Source of the DNA: Streptococcus suis | GTDB lineage: Bacteria; Bacillota; Bacilli; Lactobacillales; Streptococcaceae | Direction: 5' to 3' | Length of the DNA stretch: 64,000 nucleotides | Assembly: GCF_002960425.1 (NCBI RefSeq) | Contig: NZ_POIZ01000047.1 | Location: 1-64,000, forward strand | In this document: positions 26,336 to 39,155 of the stretch, piece after piece | Layout: every line of letters begins with the position of its first letter | Numbering within the stretch: the first letter of the stretch is position 1 | The notes under the pieces: generated by a model | What the model was told of the DNA's origin: nothing | Database searches by the model: none | What the model saw: the letters and a program-made list of their open reading frames with translations, nothing else | Program-made: the position numbers and the translations under genes

Positions 26336-26635
26336 ATGATGAATATGCAGCAAATGATGAAGCAGGCTCAGAAGCTTCAAAAGCAAATGGAGAAGAGCCA
26401 GGCTGAGTTGGCAGCTACTCAATTTACTGGTAGCTCAGTGCAGGATTTGGTTACGGCTACTTTTACTGGTGATAAGAAATTGGTTTCTATCGATTTCAAG
26501 CCTGAGGTTGTGGATGCTGATGACCTTGAAACCTTGCAGGACATGACTATCCAAGCAGTCAATGATGCTCTTGCAAAAGTTGACGATGCCACTCAGAAGA
26601 AACTTGGTGCCTTTGCAGGTAAATTACCATTTTAA
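26336..26635 (+). CDS. ybaB: YbaB/EbfC nucleoid-associated protein
   Basis: A 99-residue YbaB/EbfC DNA-binding protein: an N-terminal helix ([20 protein letters not shown]), a central sheet ([20 protein letters not shown]) and a C-terminal helix. Members form dimers and bind DNA, affecting nucleoid structure. A TATAAT lies ~35 bp upstream and AAGGAG precedes the start. ATG codons occur at 26336 and 26339; the first is better spaced. It marks the return to core genes after the island. Confidence 0.93.
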   Translation: MMNMQQMMKQAQKLQKQMEKSQAELAATQFTGSSVQDLVTATFTGDKKLVSIDFKPEVVDADDLETLQDMTIQAVNDALAKVDDATQKKLGAFAGKLPF

Positions 26636-26640
26636 GACAG

Positions 26641-26678
26641 AAAAGACGCGATTGGGCTAGGCCCTCGCGTCTTTGTTT
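26641..26678. terminator. ybaB terminator
   Basis: The stem AAAGACGCGA pairs with TCGCGTCTTT between two convergent genes and is followed by TGTTT. Confidence 0.75.
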
Positions 26679-28437
26679 ATTCAAAATTATAGAGTAAGGA
26701 CTGCAACTGCAAAAGGTAATGATCAGAATAACGATGATCCGTTTGCAAGTCCTTCAGCAGTTGCTTTAATTCTGTCATATTGTCTGTGATAATGCCGTCC
26801 ACCTGTAATAAAACCATCTGCGTCATGGTATCCGTATCGTTGGGTGTCCAAGCATAGACAGACTTCCCTTTTAGCCAAGACTTGACCATAAAGTTCTGGT
26901 CTAAGGAGGTAAATTCCATGGTATAACCATCTGCGACGGTTGTCGGATAGATAGAGTTGAATGGTAGGATAAAAAAGGAGACCAGATTTTTACTGTATTC
27001 TTTGACTTGGATAATGGTTCTATAGTCCAAGGACTGAATTTGGTGGCCCTTGGCAAGGAGGCGTTGGCCATATTTCTTCAGGAAATTTTTGGTCAACTGT
27101 GGCGAGTCGGCATTCGTCACCTTAATCTCCACCAACAATTTTTGCCCTAGCTCATCCGCCTTATCCAGATAGGTATCAAAAGAAGGGACAGGAGCTGTCA
27201 TCCCGTTTTCAGATGCAGTCATGGCCGTCAACTCTGCTAGGCTATAATCATGTGTACCTCCGGGATTGCCCGTCAAAGCCATCAGGTCTGTATCGTGCAT
27301 GACCACAAACTGGCCGTCCTTGGTTTCCTGAATGTCCATCTCGATATAATCTGGCTGGAGCTGAGAGGTTTTCTCCAAGGCCTCGATAGAGTTCTGCACC
27401 GCATTTCCATTGTCAACACCGCGGTGGGAGATAGTCACAGGCAGGTTCTCATAAGGATAGTAGAGCGTCATGGCTCCCTGAACGCCAAAGACCAGACTGG
27501 AGACTCCTAGAATAGCTAGACGCAGACGATGACGCAGGCGTTTCCGTCGATAGGAGGGCAGTTTTTTGCCGGTCAATAGGCTGACAAATCCCAGCATAAA
27601 GAGGGCAACCACCCCATAATAAGACAGTTTTAATACGATATAGGAGAAGACCGCTAGTCCAAAGGAGAGTTGAGGAAAGGGTTTTTCTAGGAACAATTGC
27701 AGAGCATAGAGCAAGATGCCAATCACCGCAAAGAGGAGGACTGGAGAGGTCACTAGCCAGAAAAGCCGCAAAAGGGAAGTCATCTGCTGGCGCCCCTTGG
27801 TCCTTTCCCAAGAATAGGCGATGCATTCTTTGACGCTTCGGTGTTCAAAATAAATCTTTGGCAGGGCGTACATGAATCGGGTTGCTAGCCAAAAGAAGAA
27901 GAAAACCGAAAGGAAAATCAAGATGGCCAGCCACAAGGTGTTAGAAAAATAATCAATCAAAAATTGTGGCACAACAATCTTATTGAAGTAGTAAATATTT
28001 AAAATCCGTCGTAAAAAGGGCAGGAGGATGACCGAATAAAAGAGCAGAAAGAGGACCTTGGGAAGGCTACTATGGCGGATGATAGCCAGCATGCTATCTC
28101 GCACATCCCACAAATAATCTGGTAGATGTTTGACCTTTTCATCCAAAAGCTGCCAAACACCCGTAAAGAGCAAGGCGAGTTCTAAGTAGGCTATGGCGAT
28201 ATTGGCAAAAAAGAGTAAGATAAATAGACCCGTCACCAACAAGTTCTCTGTAACTACCGCAAAGAGATTGGTCGGTGAGAGATAGGCATGGTCTGTCATG
28301 GCTAACAAGCTCTCCGAAAGCCAGGAATTGAGGGGTATCCAGACAAATTCCATAAAGGCAAAGAGGGTAAAAAAGAGCAGTAAAATCTTATCTAAATTGT
28401 AATAAACTTTCTGAAATGTACGTCGTATCTTTTTCAT
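26677..28437 (-). CDS. Membrane glycerophosphodiester phosphodiesterase
   Basis: A 586-residue protein. Residues 1 to ~330 hold several membrane helices (DUF-type glycerophosphoryl diester phosphodiesterase membrane domain). The C-terminal GDPD domain has the catalytic pair in ISHRGVDNGNAVQNSIEAL, with EMDIQETKDGQFVVMHD supplying metal ligands and the second His. GDPDs hydrolyse glycerophosphodiesters, and membrane-bound Gram-positive forms may act on lipid or teichoic-acid products. I start it at the ATG at 28437; the upstream ATG at 28476 has no RBS. A shorter paralogue lies at 55959. Confidence 0.87.
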   Translation of the reverse strand: MKKIRRTFQKVYYNLDKILLLFFTLFAFMEFVWIPLNSWLSESLLAMTDHAYLSPTNLFAVVTENLLVTGLFILLFFANIAIAYLELALLFTGVWQLLDEKVKHLPDYLWDVRDSMLAIIRHSSLPKVLFLLFYSVILLPFLRRILNIYYFNKIVVPQFLIDYFSNTLWLAILIFLSVFFFFWLATRFMYALPKIYFEHRSVKECIAYSWERTKGRQQMTSLLRLFWLVTSPVLLFAVIGILLYALQLFLEKPFPQLSFGLAVFSYIVLKLSYYGVVALFMLGFVSLLTGKKLPSYRRKRLRHRLRLAILGVSSLVFGVQGAMTLYYPYENLPVTISHRGVDNGNAVQNSIEALEKTSQLQPDYIEMDIQETKDGQFVVMHDTDLMALTGNPGGTHDYSLAELTAMTASENGMTAPVPSFDTYLDKADELGQKLLVEIKVTNADSPQLTKNFLKKYGQRLLAKGHQIQSLDYRTIIQVKEYSKNLVSFFILPFNSIYPTTVADGYTMEFTSLDQNFMVKSWLKGKSVYAWTPNDTDTMTQMVLLQVDGIITDNMTELKQLLKDLQTDHRYSDHYLLQLQSLLYNFE

Positions 28438-28537
28438 ATATCTAGTTTCCCATATTCTACTAGGAATTGCAAGCATTCATCAAATATGCTAGACTAGAAA
28501 AATAAAGGAGGTTCTCATGATTAGGATTTCACCAATG

Positions 28538-28646
28538 ACTGATACTCAATGAAAATTAAAAATAGCCTAGGAAACGAAGCCGACGATAGAACTGGGGTTC
28601 ATCAAGGCAAGTTGACAACGGATAATTTTGATTTTCGAAGAGTATG
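28538..28646. repeat. BOX-like streptococcal repeat inside the GNAT pseudogene
   Basis: About 110 bp with imperfect terminal inverted repeats: ATACTCAATGAAAATTAAAA at the left and, read inward from the right, ATACTCTTCGAAAATCAAAA. It shares both ends with the 19648-19901 repeat. The family ends resemble widespread ATACTC...GAGTAT repeats of streptococci. Confidence 0.65.
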
Positions 28647-28849
28647 AAGATTATTTACATACACTTTGGACTATTGGCCACCGTCAAGCCGCACCTCGCT
28701 GGAAGGAGTTTGCGGCCCCCTACTTTGATGACTACCAAGCCTGCGCCACTTTTGAAGAGTTTCAAGCATTGGAACTCTACCAGTGGCTACAAAAAGATTG
28801 CGTCAGAGCAATCCTGGTGGATTAGCTGCCTATCGGCTTTGTGAGCTAT

Positions 28850-28955
28850 TATCGTCATTTAGTTTTTCTTTTATTACTTCGTTAACTCGCCTTGCCTAAC
28901 TCCAGTTATGCCTGCGGCTCGTTGCCTAGTACTAAAAGTAAACTAAAAGACTATA
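28850..28955. mobile_element. RUP-like MITE, copy 2
   Basis: Identical over 106 bp to 157-262. Removing it restores the reading GTG AGC TAT TAC TGG GAG across the GNAT gene, with one TA retained, so the insertion created a TA duplication. This is the hallmark of IS630/Tc1-type transposition. No transposase is in the window. Confidence 0.85.
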
Positions 28956-29257
28956 CTGGGAGTGCCAGCAAACACGCTGGCTCGAAATCGGGATTGAAAT
29001 CTATGACGATAAGGTCTGGGGCAAAGGATATGGCACAGCTGCTCTCCAACTCTGGATTGATACCATTTTCCAACAATTTGCAGAATTAGAACACATCGGG
29101 CTCACTACCTGGTCTGGCAACAAGGGCATGATGAGAACCGCAGAAAAATTAGGCATGACCAAAGAAGCCCACATCCGCAAGGTTCGATACTGGCAAGGGC
29201 ATTACCATGATTCTATCAAATATGGGATGTTAAGAGACGAATGGCTAGAGCACAAGA

Positions 29258-29287
29258 AAAAATCAAGTTCCTAAGAGCTTGATTTTT
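29258..29287. terminator. Bidirectional terminator
   Basis: A perfect 10-bp stem, AAAAATCAAG with CTTGATTTTT, lies between the GNAT remnant and the convergent rocS-like gene. Confidence 0.75.
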
Positions 29288-29295
29288 CGTTTTAT

Positions 29296-29790
29296 CTACC
29301 TTCCAAACAAACGTGCAAAGAAGCCTTTTCTCTGTACTCCTTCTGCCTGAGCCTTGACCTCTTCCAACTCTAGCTTGAGGACATCCTTATCTGCCATGGC
29401 TTTGAGAGTTAGTTGCTGCTGCTGGTCAAGTTGCTTGTCCTTCTCAGCAATCTGGATATCCTTGACCCGCAACTGTTCATCCTTTTCAGCCAGTTGCTTG
29501 TCCTTGGCCTTTAGTTGACTGTATAGACGGATAATCTCAGAGTTTTTCTCATCCACCAAGATTTCCATCATTTCACGGTGCTTCACCTCATCGCTAATCG
29601 GCTCATCTTCAAAAATGGTTGTCTTATAGATTTTTTCTAGCTCAATCAAACCTGCACGATTGACAACCGTTACACCCTTATCATTTTTATCTACAAATTC
29701 TTCTGGAAGTGCTTTTACGCGATTGTTCATAGCCTGACGGCTCACTCCCAAAATCTCAGCTAATTCGCTGACTGTTTTTTCGATTCCCAT
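29296..29790 (-). CDS. rocS: RocS-like chromosome segregation protein
   Basis: A 164-residue protein matching the layout of pneumococcal RocS: an N-terminal helix-turn-helix (TVSELAEILGVSRQAMNNRV), a long coiled coil (about residues 75-145, KDKQLAEKDEQLRVKDIQIA) and a C-terminal amphipathic helix (GFFARLFGR) expected to touch the membrane. RocS is reported to link nucleoid and membrane and to assist chromosome segregation in pneumococcus. It is a single gene. The assignment rests on architecture and my recollection of the family. Confidence 0.78.
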   Translation of the reverse strand: MGIEKTVSELAEILGVSRQAMNNRVKALPEEFVDKNDKGVTVVNRAGLIELEKIYKTTIFEDEPISDEVKHREMMEILVDEKNSEIIRLYSQLKAKDKQLAEKDEQLRVKDIQIAEKDKQLDQQQQLTLKAMADKDVLKLELEEVKAQAEGVQRKGFFARLFGR

Positions 29791-30036
29791 AATATCCTCA
29801 GTAATTAGAACCCATATGCACAGTTCAGCACTTCTATCTAAGGCTCGTCTTTAGCTACTCATCGTTCGTTTTTTTCAAAATACAGTCAATATTCCCTCAA
29901 AAAACTGCCCTGATCAGCTAAAACTATCTCTCAAATCAAAGCGCTTTACTGCCAATATAAGCTATTAGATTTCTCATAGTTTGTATCATTAAAATATTAT
30001 CACAAAGCCTATGTTCTGTCAAATTATGGGGAATTT
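29791..30036. other. Intergenic region upstream of rocS
   Basis: AT-rich non-coding DNA. It should hold the rocS promoter and the end of the GH1 transcript. I see no convincing terminator, ORF or repeat. Confidence 0.4.
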
Positions 30037-31452
30037 TCAAGAAAAGGGGAGTTCTCTTGTGAAGCCATTCTTTTCACTCACTTGTTTGAACCAGTGACCC
30101 GATTTTTTGATGGTGCGCTTCTGGGTTTCAAGATTAAGGGAAATGAGACCATATCTATTTTTATAAGCATTTAACCAAGACCAGCAATCAATAAAGGTCC
30201 AGACCATATAGCCTGTACAATTAGCCCCCTCAGCAATCCCTCTATGAAGCTGTATTAAATGGTCCTGTATGAAGGCAATGCGGTAGTCATCCTGAATGAC
30301 ACCATTTTCTTCAAAAACATCCTCACCTTCAACTCCCATTCCATTCTCAGTGACCAACCATTCAATATTCCCATAGTTTTCCTGAATATTTTTAGCAATA
30401 TCATATAGCCCCTCTTCATAAATCTCCCAACCCCTGTGAGGATTGATTTTCTTGTCAGGCTTATCATAGGGGACAAAGTATTTGGATAGGAAGGAAGCTC
30501 CACTCTCCCCGGCTTCTTCTGAAGGAGCCTGCACGCGCAAGGGCTGGTAATAATTTACCCCCAGGAAGTCAACCCTATTTTCTTTGATAATGGTCAATTC
30601 CTCCTCTGTGGTTTCTGGACGTAAACCGTGTTTTTCAATAATGTCAACCAGTTCCCTCGGGTATTGCCCCAAAACGGACGGATCCAAAAAGCTTCGCGTT
30701 TGAAAAAGCTCAGCAATCCGCGCCGCCTGTAAATCCTCTGGGCTCTGACTTCTTGGATAGGCAGGAGTAAGATTGAGAACAATAGAGATTTTGTGGTCTG
30801 GATGTAGTTGGTGACAGGCCCGAACTGCCAAAGAACTGGCCAACTGAGTATGGTAAGCTACAGCCACAGCTGCCTTTGCATCTACCTTACAAGGATAATG
30901 GTAGCTTCCTAGATAACCACATTCTACTGGAACAATAGGCTCGTTAAAGGTAATCCAGCGATCCACCAAGTCTCCAAAAAGACTGAAGCATTGACTAGCA
31001 TAGGTCTCATAGGCCCTAACGATTTCCTTATTTTCCCATCCACCCTTTTCCTGCAAGGCATAGGGCAAATCAAAATGATACAGATTGACCAAAAGCTTTA
31101 TCCCACGCTCTCGAATACCTGTAAATACAGCCCTATAAAAGGCCACAGCTTGGGGATTAACCTCACCAATGCCATCTGGAATCAGGCGTGACCACTGTAT
31201 AGAAGTCCGAAAAATACTATGACCCGTTTCCACTAACAAATCCAAATCCGACTGGAAATGTTCATAAAAAGTGGATGTTTGTTTTGGACCTACTTGGTGA
31301 TGAAAAAGCTCAGGTTCCTGATGATACCAGTAATCCCAGTTGTTCCACCCCTTTCCATCACCAGCTACTGTTCCCTCACTTTGTGGACCAGAGGTGGACG
31401 ACCCCCACAAGAACCCTGCTGGAAAACCATACTCCGCTTGCTTACCTGCCAT
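30037..31452 (-). CDS. Glycoside hydrolase family 1, 6-phospho-beta-glycosidase
   Basis: A 471-residue GH1 enzyme. The acid/base Glu171 is in TFNEP and the nucleophile Glu369 in VTENGMG; N-terminal FLWGSSTSGPQSEG is the family start. The phosphate-binding region reads SWLNAYKNRYGLI, comparable with SWSNGYEKRYGLF of LacG-type 6-phospho-beta-galactosidases, but with Asn at the usual Lys position and Lys one residue earlier. It may hydrolyse phosphorylated beta-glycosides delivered by a PTS, none of which is adjacent. The specificity is open. Confidence 0.82.
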   Translation of the reverse strand: MAGKQAEYGFPAGFLWGSSTSGPQSEGTVAGDGKGWNNWDYWYHQEPELFHHQVGPKQTSTFYEHFQSDLDLLVETGHSIFRTSIQWSRLIPDGIGEVNPQAVAFYRAVFTGIRERGIKLLVNLYHFDLPYALQEKGGWENKEIVRAYETYASQCFSLFGDLVDRWITFNEPIVPVECGYLGSYHYPCKVDAKAAVAVAYHTQLASSLAVRACHQLHPDHKISIVLNLTPAYPRSQSPEDLQAARIAELFQTRSFLDPSVLGQYPRELVDIIEKHGLRPETTEEELTIIKENRVDFLGVNYYQPLRVQAPSEEAGESGASFLSKYFVPYDKPDKKINPHRGWEIYEEGLYDIAKNIQENYGNIEWLVTENGMGVEGEDVFEENGVIQDDYRIAFIQDHLIQLHRGIAEGANCTGYMVWTFIDCWSWLNAYKNRYGLISLNLETQKRTIKKSGHWFKQVSEKNGFTRELPFS

Positions 31453-32816
<1,364 letters not shown>

Positions 32817-32828
32817 TTTTTACATCAC

Positions 32829-32859
32829 ATTCAAGCAAAAATTTGCTTGAATTTTTTTG
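32829..32859 (+). terminator. Terminator of the flavoprotein gene
   Basis: The stem ATTCAAGCAAA pairs with TTTGCTTGAAT and is followed by a seven-T run. Confidence 0.85.
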
Positions 32860-32909
32860 TTTATTGTTGTATGATGAAGTCATAACAATATAACAAGAGG
32901 AGATTGGCT

Positions 32910-33608
32910 ATGCAACTGAAACTGTCTTCTATTTCTAAAAAATTTGATCATAAGATTATTCTGAAGGATGCCAGCTTTCAATTTGAACAAGGCAAGATTT
33001 ACGGCTTGCTAGGGCGGAACGGAGCTGGTAAGACAACCTTGTTTAACTGCATTGCCCGTAATATGACCTTAGACAGTGGCAGTATCCAGTTTGTAGAGGG
33101 GGAAGAAACTCTTGACTACGATAATACAGACATCGGTTTTACCCAGACCTATCCACAATTACCTGCTTTTATGACGGCCTATGAGTTTGTCCGTTTCTAT
33201 ATGGACATTCACAAGGATAAACTCAAATCTCCTCGCAGTCCAGAAGAATGGCTGAACTTGGTCGGTATCGGAGAAGAAGACCAGCACCGCCTGCTCAAGG
33301 ATTTTTCCCACGGTATGCAGAACAAGGTCCAGTTGCTCCTGTCCTTGATTGTCCAGCCACCTGTTCTGCTCTTGGATGAACCCCTGACTTCCTTTGACCC
33401 TGTGGCTGCTCACGAGTTTAAGCAGCTAATTCGGGAGGCTAAGAAGGATTCTGTCATTATCTTTTCTACCCACATTTTGCAGCTGGCCCAGGACCTCTGT
33501 GATGAGATTGTTTTGCTCCATCACCAGGAATTGCAGGCTGTTTCAAGCGACAAACTCCACGACCCTGACTTTGAACAGGAAGTGGTTGCCTTGCTGACAG
33601 CAGATTAG
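32910..33608 (+). CDS. ABC transporter ATP-binding protein, EcsA-like
   Basis: A 232-residue ABC ATPase. Walker A is GLLGRNGAGKTTL, the signature is FSHGMQNKVQL (LSGGQ degenerate to FSHGM), Walker B is VLLLDEPLTSFD, and the switch His is in FSTHIL. It pairs with the permease gene 9 bp downstream. The pair resembles EcsAB, linked in Bacillus to regulated proteolysis and secretion; the substrate is unknown. I start it at the ATG at 32910 after AGAGGAGA rather than at an upstream TTG. Confidence 0.87.
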   Translation: MQLKLSSISKKFDHKIILKDASFQFEQGKIYGLLGRNGAGKTTLFNCIARNMTLDSGSIQFVEGEETLDYDNTDIGFTQTYPQLPAFMTAYEFVRFYMDIHKDKLKSPRSPEEWLNLVGIGEEDQHRLLKDFSHGMQNKVQLLLSLIVQPPVLLLDEPLTSFDPVAAHEFKQLIREAKKDSVIIFSTHILQLAQDLCDEIVLLHHQELQAVSSDKLHDPDFEQEVVALLTAD

Positions 33609-33617
33609 GAGGAGCAT

Positions 33618-36118
<2,501 letters not shown>

Positions 36119-36131
36119 CCAGAGGTGTCTA

Positions 36132-36575
36132 TTGGAAAATTTAATTATACAGCTACGACAGTTTAACCGCTCTTACCTACCTGCTTTTCATTTGCTAGGA
36201 AACAAATACCTAGGGGAACGCTACAATATTACTGAAGTTCGGATATTATTTGAAATCTATGAGAACTCAGGCTGTACCGCCTCTTTCATTAGCCATTCTC
36301 TCCAACTGGACAAGGGCTACATCAGTAAAATTCTCAAACAGTTTCAAACATCAGACTACATCATTAAAAAAATAAGCCAAATCGATGGACGGCAACACAG
36401 TCTATTTCTGACGAAAACAGGACTAGCTGCTGTTGAGTCATATATCAACAAAGCAAATCAGCAAATTACTGAACAATTGAGCCATTTGACCCCTCAACAA
36501 CGTTCCGAATTTCAAGAAGCAATTGAAACACTTATCCCCCTCATAAAAGAAATGGAGAAGAAAAATGAACATTGA
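36132..36575 (+). CDS. MarR family transcriptional regulator
   Basis: A 147-residue winged-helix regulator. The recognition helix lies in TASFISHSLQLDKGYISKIL and the wing in DGRQHSLFLTKTG. The start codon is TTG at 36132, six nt after AGAGG; no ATG fits better. Its end overlaps the downstream GNAT gene by 11 bp, so the two are coupled. MarR and GNAT are fused in related proteins of other bacteria. It probably binds the palindrome at 36102-36118. Confidence 0.85.
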   Translation: MENLIIQLRQFNRSYLPAFHLLGNKYLGERYNITEVRILFEIYENSGCTASFISHSLQLDKGYISKILKQFQTSDYIIKKISQIDGRQHSLFLTKTGLAAVESYINKANQQITEQLSHLTPQQRSEFQEAIETLIPLIKEMEKKNEH

Positions 36576-37023
36576 AACCTATAAACCTGAATACAAGGAA
36601 GCATTTATCGCTATGAACCTCGCCTGGATAGAAGAAATGTTTCAAGTAGAAGATGAAGATCGTATGGTCCTAGGAAGCATTGAAGAGCGTCTTGCAAATG
36701 GTGGGGAGATTTTCTTCGCCATTAATGATGAAGGCGAGATTATGGCATCTTGTATGGTTGCACCACTCCCATCTGGTGAGTGGGAAATTGAAAAATTTGC
36801 TGCCAAAAAAGAATTTGCTGGTCAAGGGGCTGGCAAAGCTTGTTTGCAAGCTTGCATGGATTTTATTAAGGAGAAACAGATTCAAAAAGTGATTATCGTT
36901 TCGAATCGAAAATGTGTGTCCGCCATCCATCTGTATAGAAAATTTGGTTTTATCGAAATTCCAGTTGACAAAAACAAATTCCCTTATGAACGTGCAGACA
37001 TTGCTTTTGAACAATATTTCTAG
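36565..37023 (+). CDS. GNAT family N-acetyltransferase
   Basis: A 152-residue acetyltransferase. The core strand and acetyl-CoA loop are EIEKFAAKKEFAGQGAGKACLQ (Q/RxxGxG/A form, here GQGAGK), followed by KVIIVSNRKCVSAIHLYRKFGF. The start lies inside the end of marR, with GGAG inside marR as its RBS. The substrate is unknown; the coupling to marR suggests a response to a toxic small molecule (inference). Confidence 0.82.
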   Translation: MNIETYKPEYKEAFIAMNLAWIEEMFQVEDEDRMVLGSIEERLANGGEIFFAINDEGEIMASCMVAPLPSGEWEIEKFAAKKEFAGQGAGKACLQACMDFIKEKQIQKVIIVSNRKCVSAIHLYRKFGFIEIPVDKNKFPYERADIAFEQYF

Positions 37024-37051
37024 TAACTTAAAAGAACAAGATCAAGCAGAC

Positions 37052-37081
37052 AAAAAATCCTAGCACCAACTAGGATTTTTC
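37052..37081. terminator. Bidirectional terminator
   Basis: The stem AAAAATCCTAG-caccaa-CTAGGATTTTT lies between the GNAT gene and the convergent YeiH gene. Confidence 0.85.
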
Positions 37082-37088
37082 TATTGCT

Positions 37089-38111
37089 TTACCAAATCCC
37101 AAGCATCACCTGCCAAACCAGTGTCAACACTGTCACTCCCAGCCAGCAAACTAGTCCGACAAAAAGAGCAGCTCTGCCATTTTTTACCAAGGCAAGTACA
37201 TTGGTCCGCAAGCCAATGGCTGTCATGGCCATACAAATGAGAAACTTGGACAGGGTTTTGAGCGGAGTAAAAATGTCCGCACCCAATCCAAAGTGACCCG
37301 CGATTGTTGTCACTAGACTAGCTAGGATAAAGTAGAGAATGAAGGTTGGAAAACCTGCCAAGAGCGAACTCTTGTCTGCCTGAGTCCCCTTCCCTCGAGC
37401 CTGCCAAATTGCCAAAACCGACGTAATGGGAATAATGGCCAAGGTTCGCGTCAGCTTGACCATCACAGCCGTGTCCAAGGTCTGACTGCCCAGTCCGTAA
37501 AGACTGTCCCAGGTGGCTGCTGTTGCGGTGACCGACGAAGTATCATTGACCGCCGTTCCGGCGAACATTCCAAAGGCCTGACCCGAATCGGTCGAAAAAC
37601 CAAGCCAGGTTGCCAAGGTCGGAAAGACCAGGGCCGCCAAGACATTAAAGAGGAAGATGACCGAGATCGCTTGTGCCACATCCTCATCATCCGCCTGGAT
37701 AATGGGAGCCGTCGCCGCAATGGCAGAGCCACCACAGATAGAAGTCCCAACGCCAATCAAGGTCGCTAGATGAGATGAAATGGGCAAGATTTTCCACAGC
37801 AGAAATGCCAAAAACAAGGCAAAACTAATTGTTGACAGAATAATTGGTAGAGATTGGCGACCGACTGCCAGGACCGCTGATAAGTTTAGTCCAAAACCCA
37901 AGCAAATCACCGCATACTGCAAGATTTTCTTAGAGGTAAAGGTCAAGCCTGGCTGAAAGGCATTTTTCCTTGAAATGTAGGAATGCAGGCTCATCCCGAT
38001 TAGAAGGGCAAAAACAGGTCCACCCACCAAAGGAAACAAGCCACCTAACCACTGTCCCACCAAAGCTAAGACCAGACAAAGTACCACACCTCTGGCATTT
38101 TCCTTAACCAT
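37089..38111 (-). CDS. YeiH family putative sulfate exporter
   Basis: A 340-residue integral membrane protein of the UPF0324/YeiH (PSE) family, with about ten helices. Conserved stretches are GPVFALLIGMSLHSY, GVGTSICGGSAIAATAPII (the family hallmark) and MFAGTAVNDTSSVTATAA. The sulfate-export label is a family annotation with little experimental backing. It lies 9 bp after the AzlD gene on the same strand and may be co-transcribed with it. Confidence 0.85.
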   Translation of the reverse strand: MVKENARGVVLCLVLALVGQWLGGLFPLVGGPVFALLIGMSLHSYISRKNAFQPGLTFTSKKILQYAVICLGFGLNLSAVLAVGRQSLPIILSTISFALFLAFLLWKILPISSHLATLIGVGTSICGGSAIAATAPIIQADDEDVAQAISVIFLFNVLAALVFPTLATWLGFSTDSGQAFGMFAGTAVNDTSSVTATAATWDSLYGLGSQTLDTAVMVKLTRTLAIIPITSVLAIWQARGKGTQADKSSLLAGFPTFILYFILASLVTTIAGHFGLGADIFTPLKTLSKFLICMAMTAIGLRTNVLALVKNGRAALFVGLVCWLGVTVLTLVWQVMLGIW

Positions 38112-38120
38112 AAGCCCCTC

Positions 38121-38447
38121 CTAGAAAATCAAGCGGAGAGCAGCTGTTGTCAAGACACCAACCACTACTGCGAGGAGGATATTTTTGGTCCTTAGGACCA
38201 CCAAAAAGGTCGGAATGAGGGCCAGACTTTCGACAGGGAGAAGACTGGGAAGGAAGCCCACCTCTTCGTCCATGATGCTGGACAGGGTCAGGGCAAAAAT
38301 AATGGTAATGGGCAGAAAGCTGAGGAACTTGACCATGCGGGGAGGCAGGGATTTGTTCTGCGTCAGGACAAAAGGCAGGACGCGTGGTACCCAGGTCACT
38401 AGGGCCGCCGCCAGAATAATCAATAGAATACTAGTTTTTATCATCAA
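38121..38447 (-). CDS. azlD: AzlD-like branched-chain amino acid transport subunit
   Basis: A 108-residue protein with four hydrophobic segments, of the AzlD family (small partner of AzlC). The N-terminus ILLIILAAALVTWVPRVLPF and SFLPITIIFALTLSSIMDEE are typical. AzlCD exports branched-chain amino acids in Bacillus. The start overlaps the end of azlC by 17 bp. Confidence 0.85.
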   Translation of the reverse strand: MMIKTSILLIILAAALVTWVPRVLPFVLTQNKSLPPRMVKFLSFLPITIIFALTLSSIMDEEVGFLPSLLPVESLALIPTFLVVLRTKNILLAVVVGVLTTAALRLIF

Positions 38448-39132
38448 TCATCACCCCCACAAAACAGCCCAAAATCGTCGCCAAGAGCACAGCCACATAA
38501 GACGACACTAGCACAGACAGGCCGACATAGGCCAGACCAACCGCCAGCAAAATCAGGCCGATTTTTTTCAAAGGAATGGTCCGAGCCATAGCCTCCAACT
38601 GACCTGAGAAAATGCCGACAAACATAGCCACCAAGGCAAAATCCAAGCCAAACTGCTCGGGATTTGGAATCAAACCTCCGATGAGATTGCCCAGAGTGGT
38701 AAAGATAACCCAAGAAGCATAGCTAGCGAAGTTGTTACCGTACATCCAGCTAGGGGCAATCTGCTTGTCCTCAATATGCTTACGGAGCAACACCGCATAG
38801 GACTCATCCGTCACAAAAGAGCCAATCAGGATATTGGAGCCCAAACTGTTGCCCTGAAAAATGGTCGTCGTATGCAGGCACATGAGAAAATTCCGCAGGT
38901 TGACAAAGAAAACCGTCACTGCAATGGACACCAGAGGAGCCCCAGCCAAAATCATGGCACACATGACAAATTGGGCACTTCCTGCATAGACCAAAAGGCT
39001 CATCAGCCCCATTTCCACCGCAGAAATGCCGGAATTAACCGATACCACACCGCAGGCTAGGCCAATACTGGCATAGCCCAGAGCTGTGGGAATAGCATCC
39101 CGCAGACCCTCTCGAAAATCCTCTTTTTTCAT
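38431..39132 (-). CDS. azlC: AzlC-like branched-chain amino acid permease
   Basis: A 233-residue membrane protein of the AzlC family: GLRDAIPTALGYASIGLACG near the start, LLVYAGSAQFVMCAMILAG and FVTDESYAVLLRKH are conserved. I start it at the ATG at 39132, preceded by AAAGGAGAG; the upstream ATG at 39210 lies inside the MITE and lacks an RBS. Together with AzlD it should export branched-chain amino acids. The MITE at 39156-39319 sits directly upstream in its promoter region. Confidence 0.87.
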   Translation of the reverse strand: MKKEDFREGLRDAIPTALGYASIGLACGVVSVNSGISAVEMGLMSLLVYAGSAQFVMCAMILAGAPLVSIAVTVFFVNLRNFLMCLHTTTIFQGNSLGSNILIGSFVTDESYAVLLRKHIEDKQIAPSWMYGNNFASYASWVIFTTLGNLIGGLIPNPEQFGLDFALVAMFVGIFSGQLEAMARTIPLKKIGLILLAVGLAYVGLSVLVSSYVAVLLATILGCFVGVMIDDKN

Positions 39133-39155
39133 CTTCTCTCCTTTAAATAGCAAGT

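Larger units (their letters stand above)
28517..29274 (+). pseudogene. GNAT acetyltransferase (RimJ/RimL-like), disrupted
   Basis: Remnant of a GNAT-fold acetyltransferase with at least three lesions. The start (MIRISPMTDT after AAAGGAGG) runs into a BOX-like repeat at 28538-28646 that brings an in-frame stop. The body resumes as YEDYLHTLWTIGHRQAAPRW and is stopped by TAG at 28826, followed in frame by LPIGFVSYY. A 106-bp RUP-like element then interrupts the gene and shifts frame. The C-terminal half (WLEIGIEIYDDKVWGKGYGT, LTTWSGNKGMMRTAEKLGM) is intact to the TAA at 29272. Confidence 0.88.

Noticed and set aside
29170-29200. GGTTCGATAC resembling a tRNA T-loop
   Set aside because: No acceptor, D or anticodon stems flank it, and it is inside the acetyltransferase remnant.
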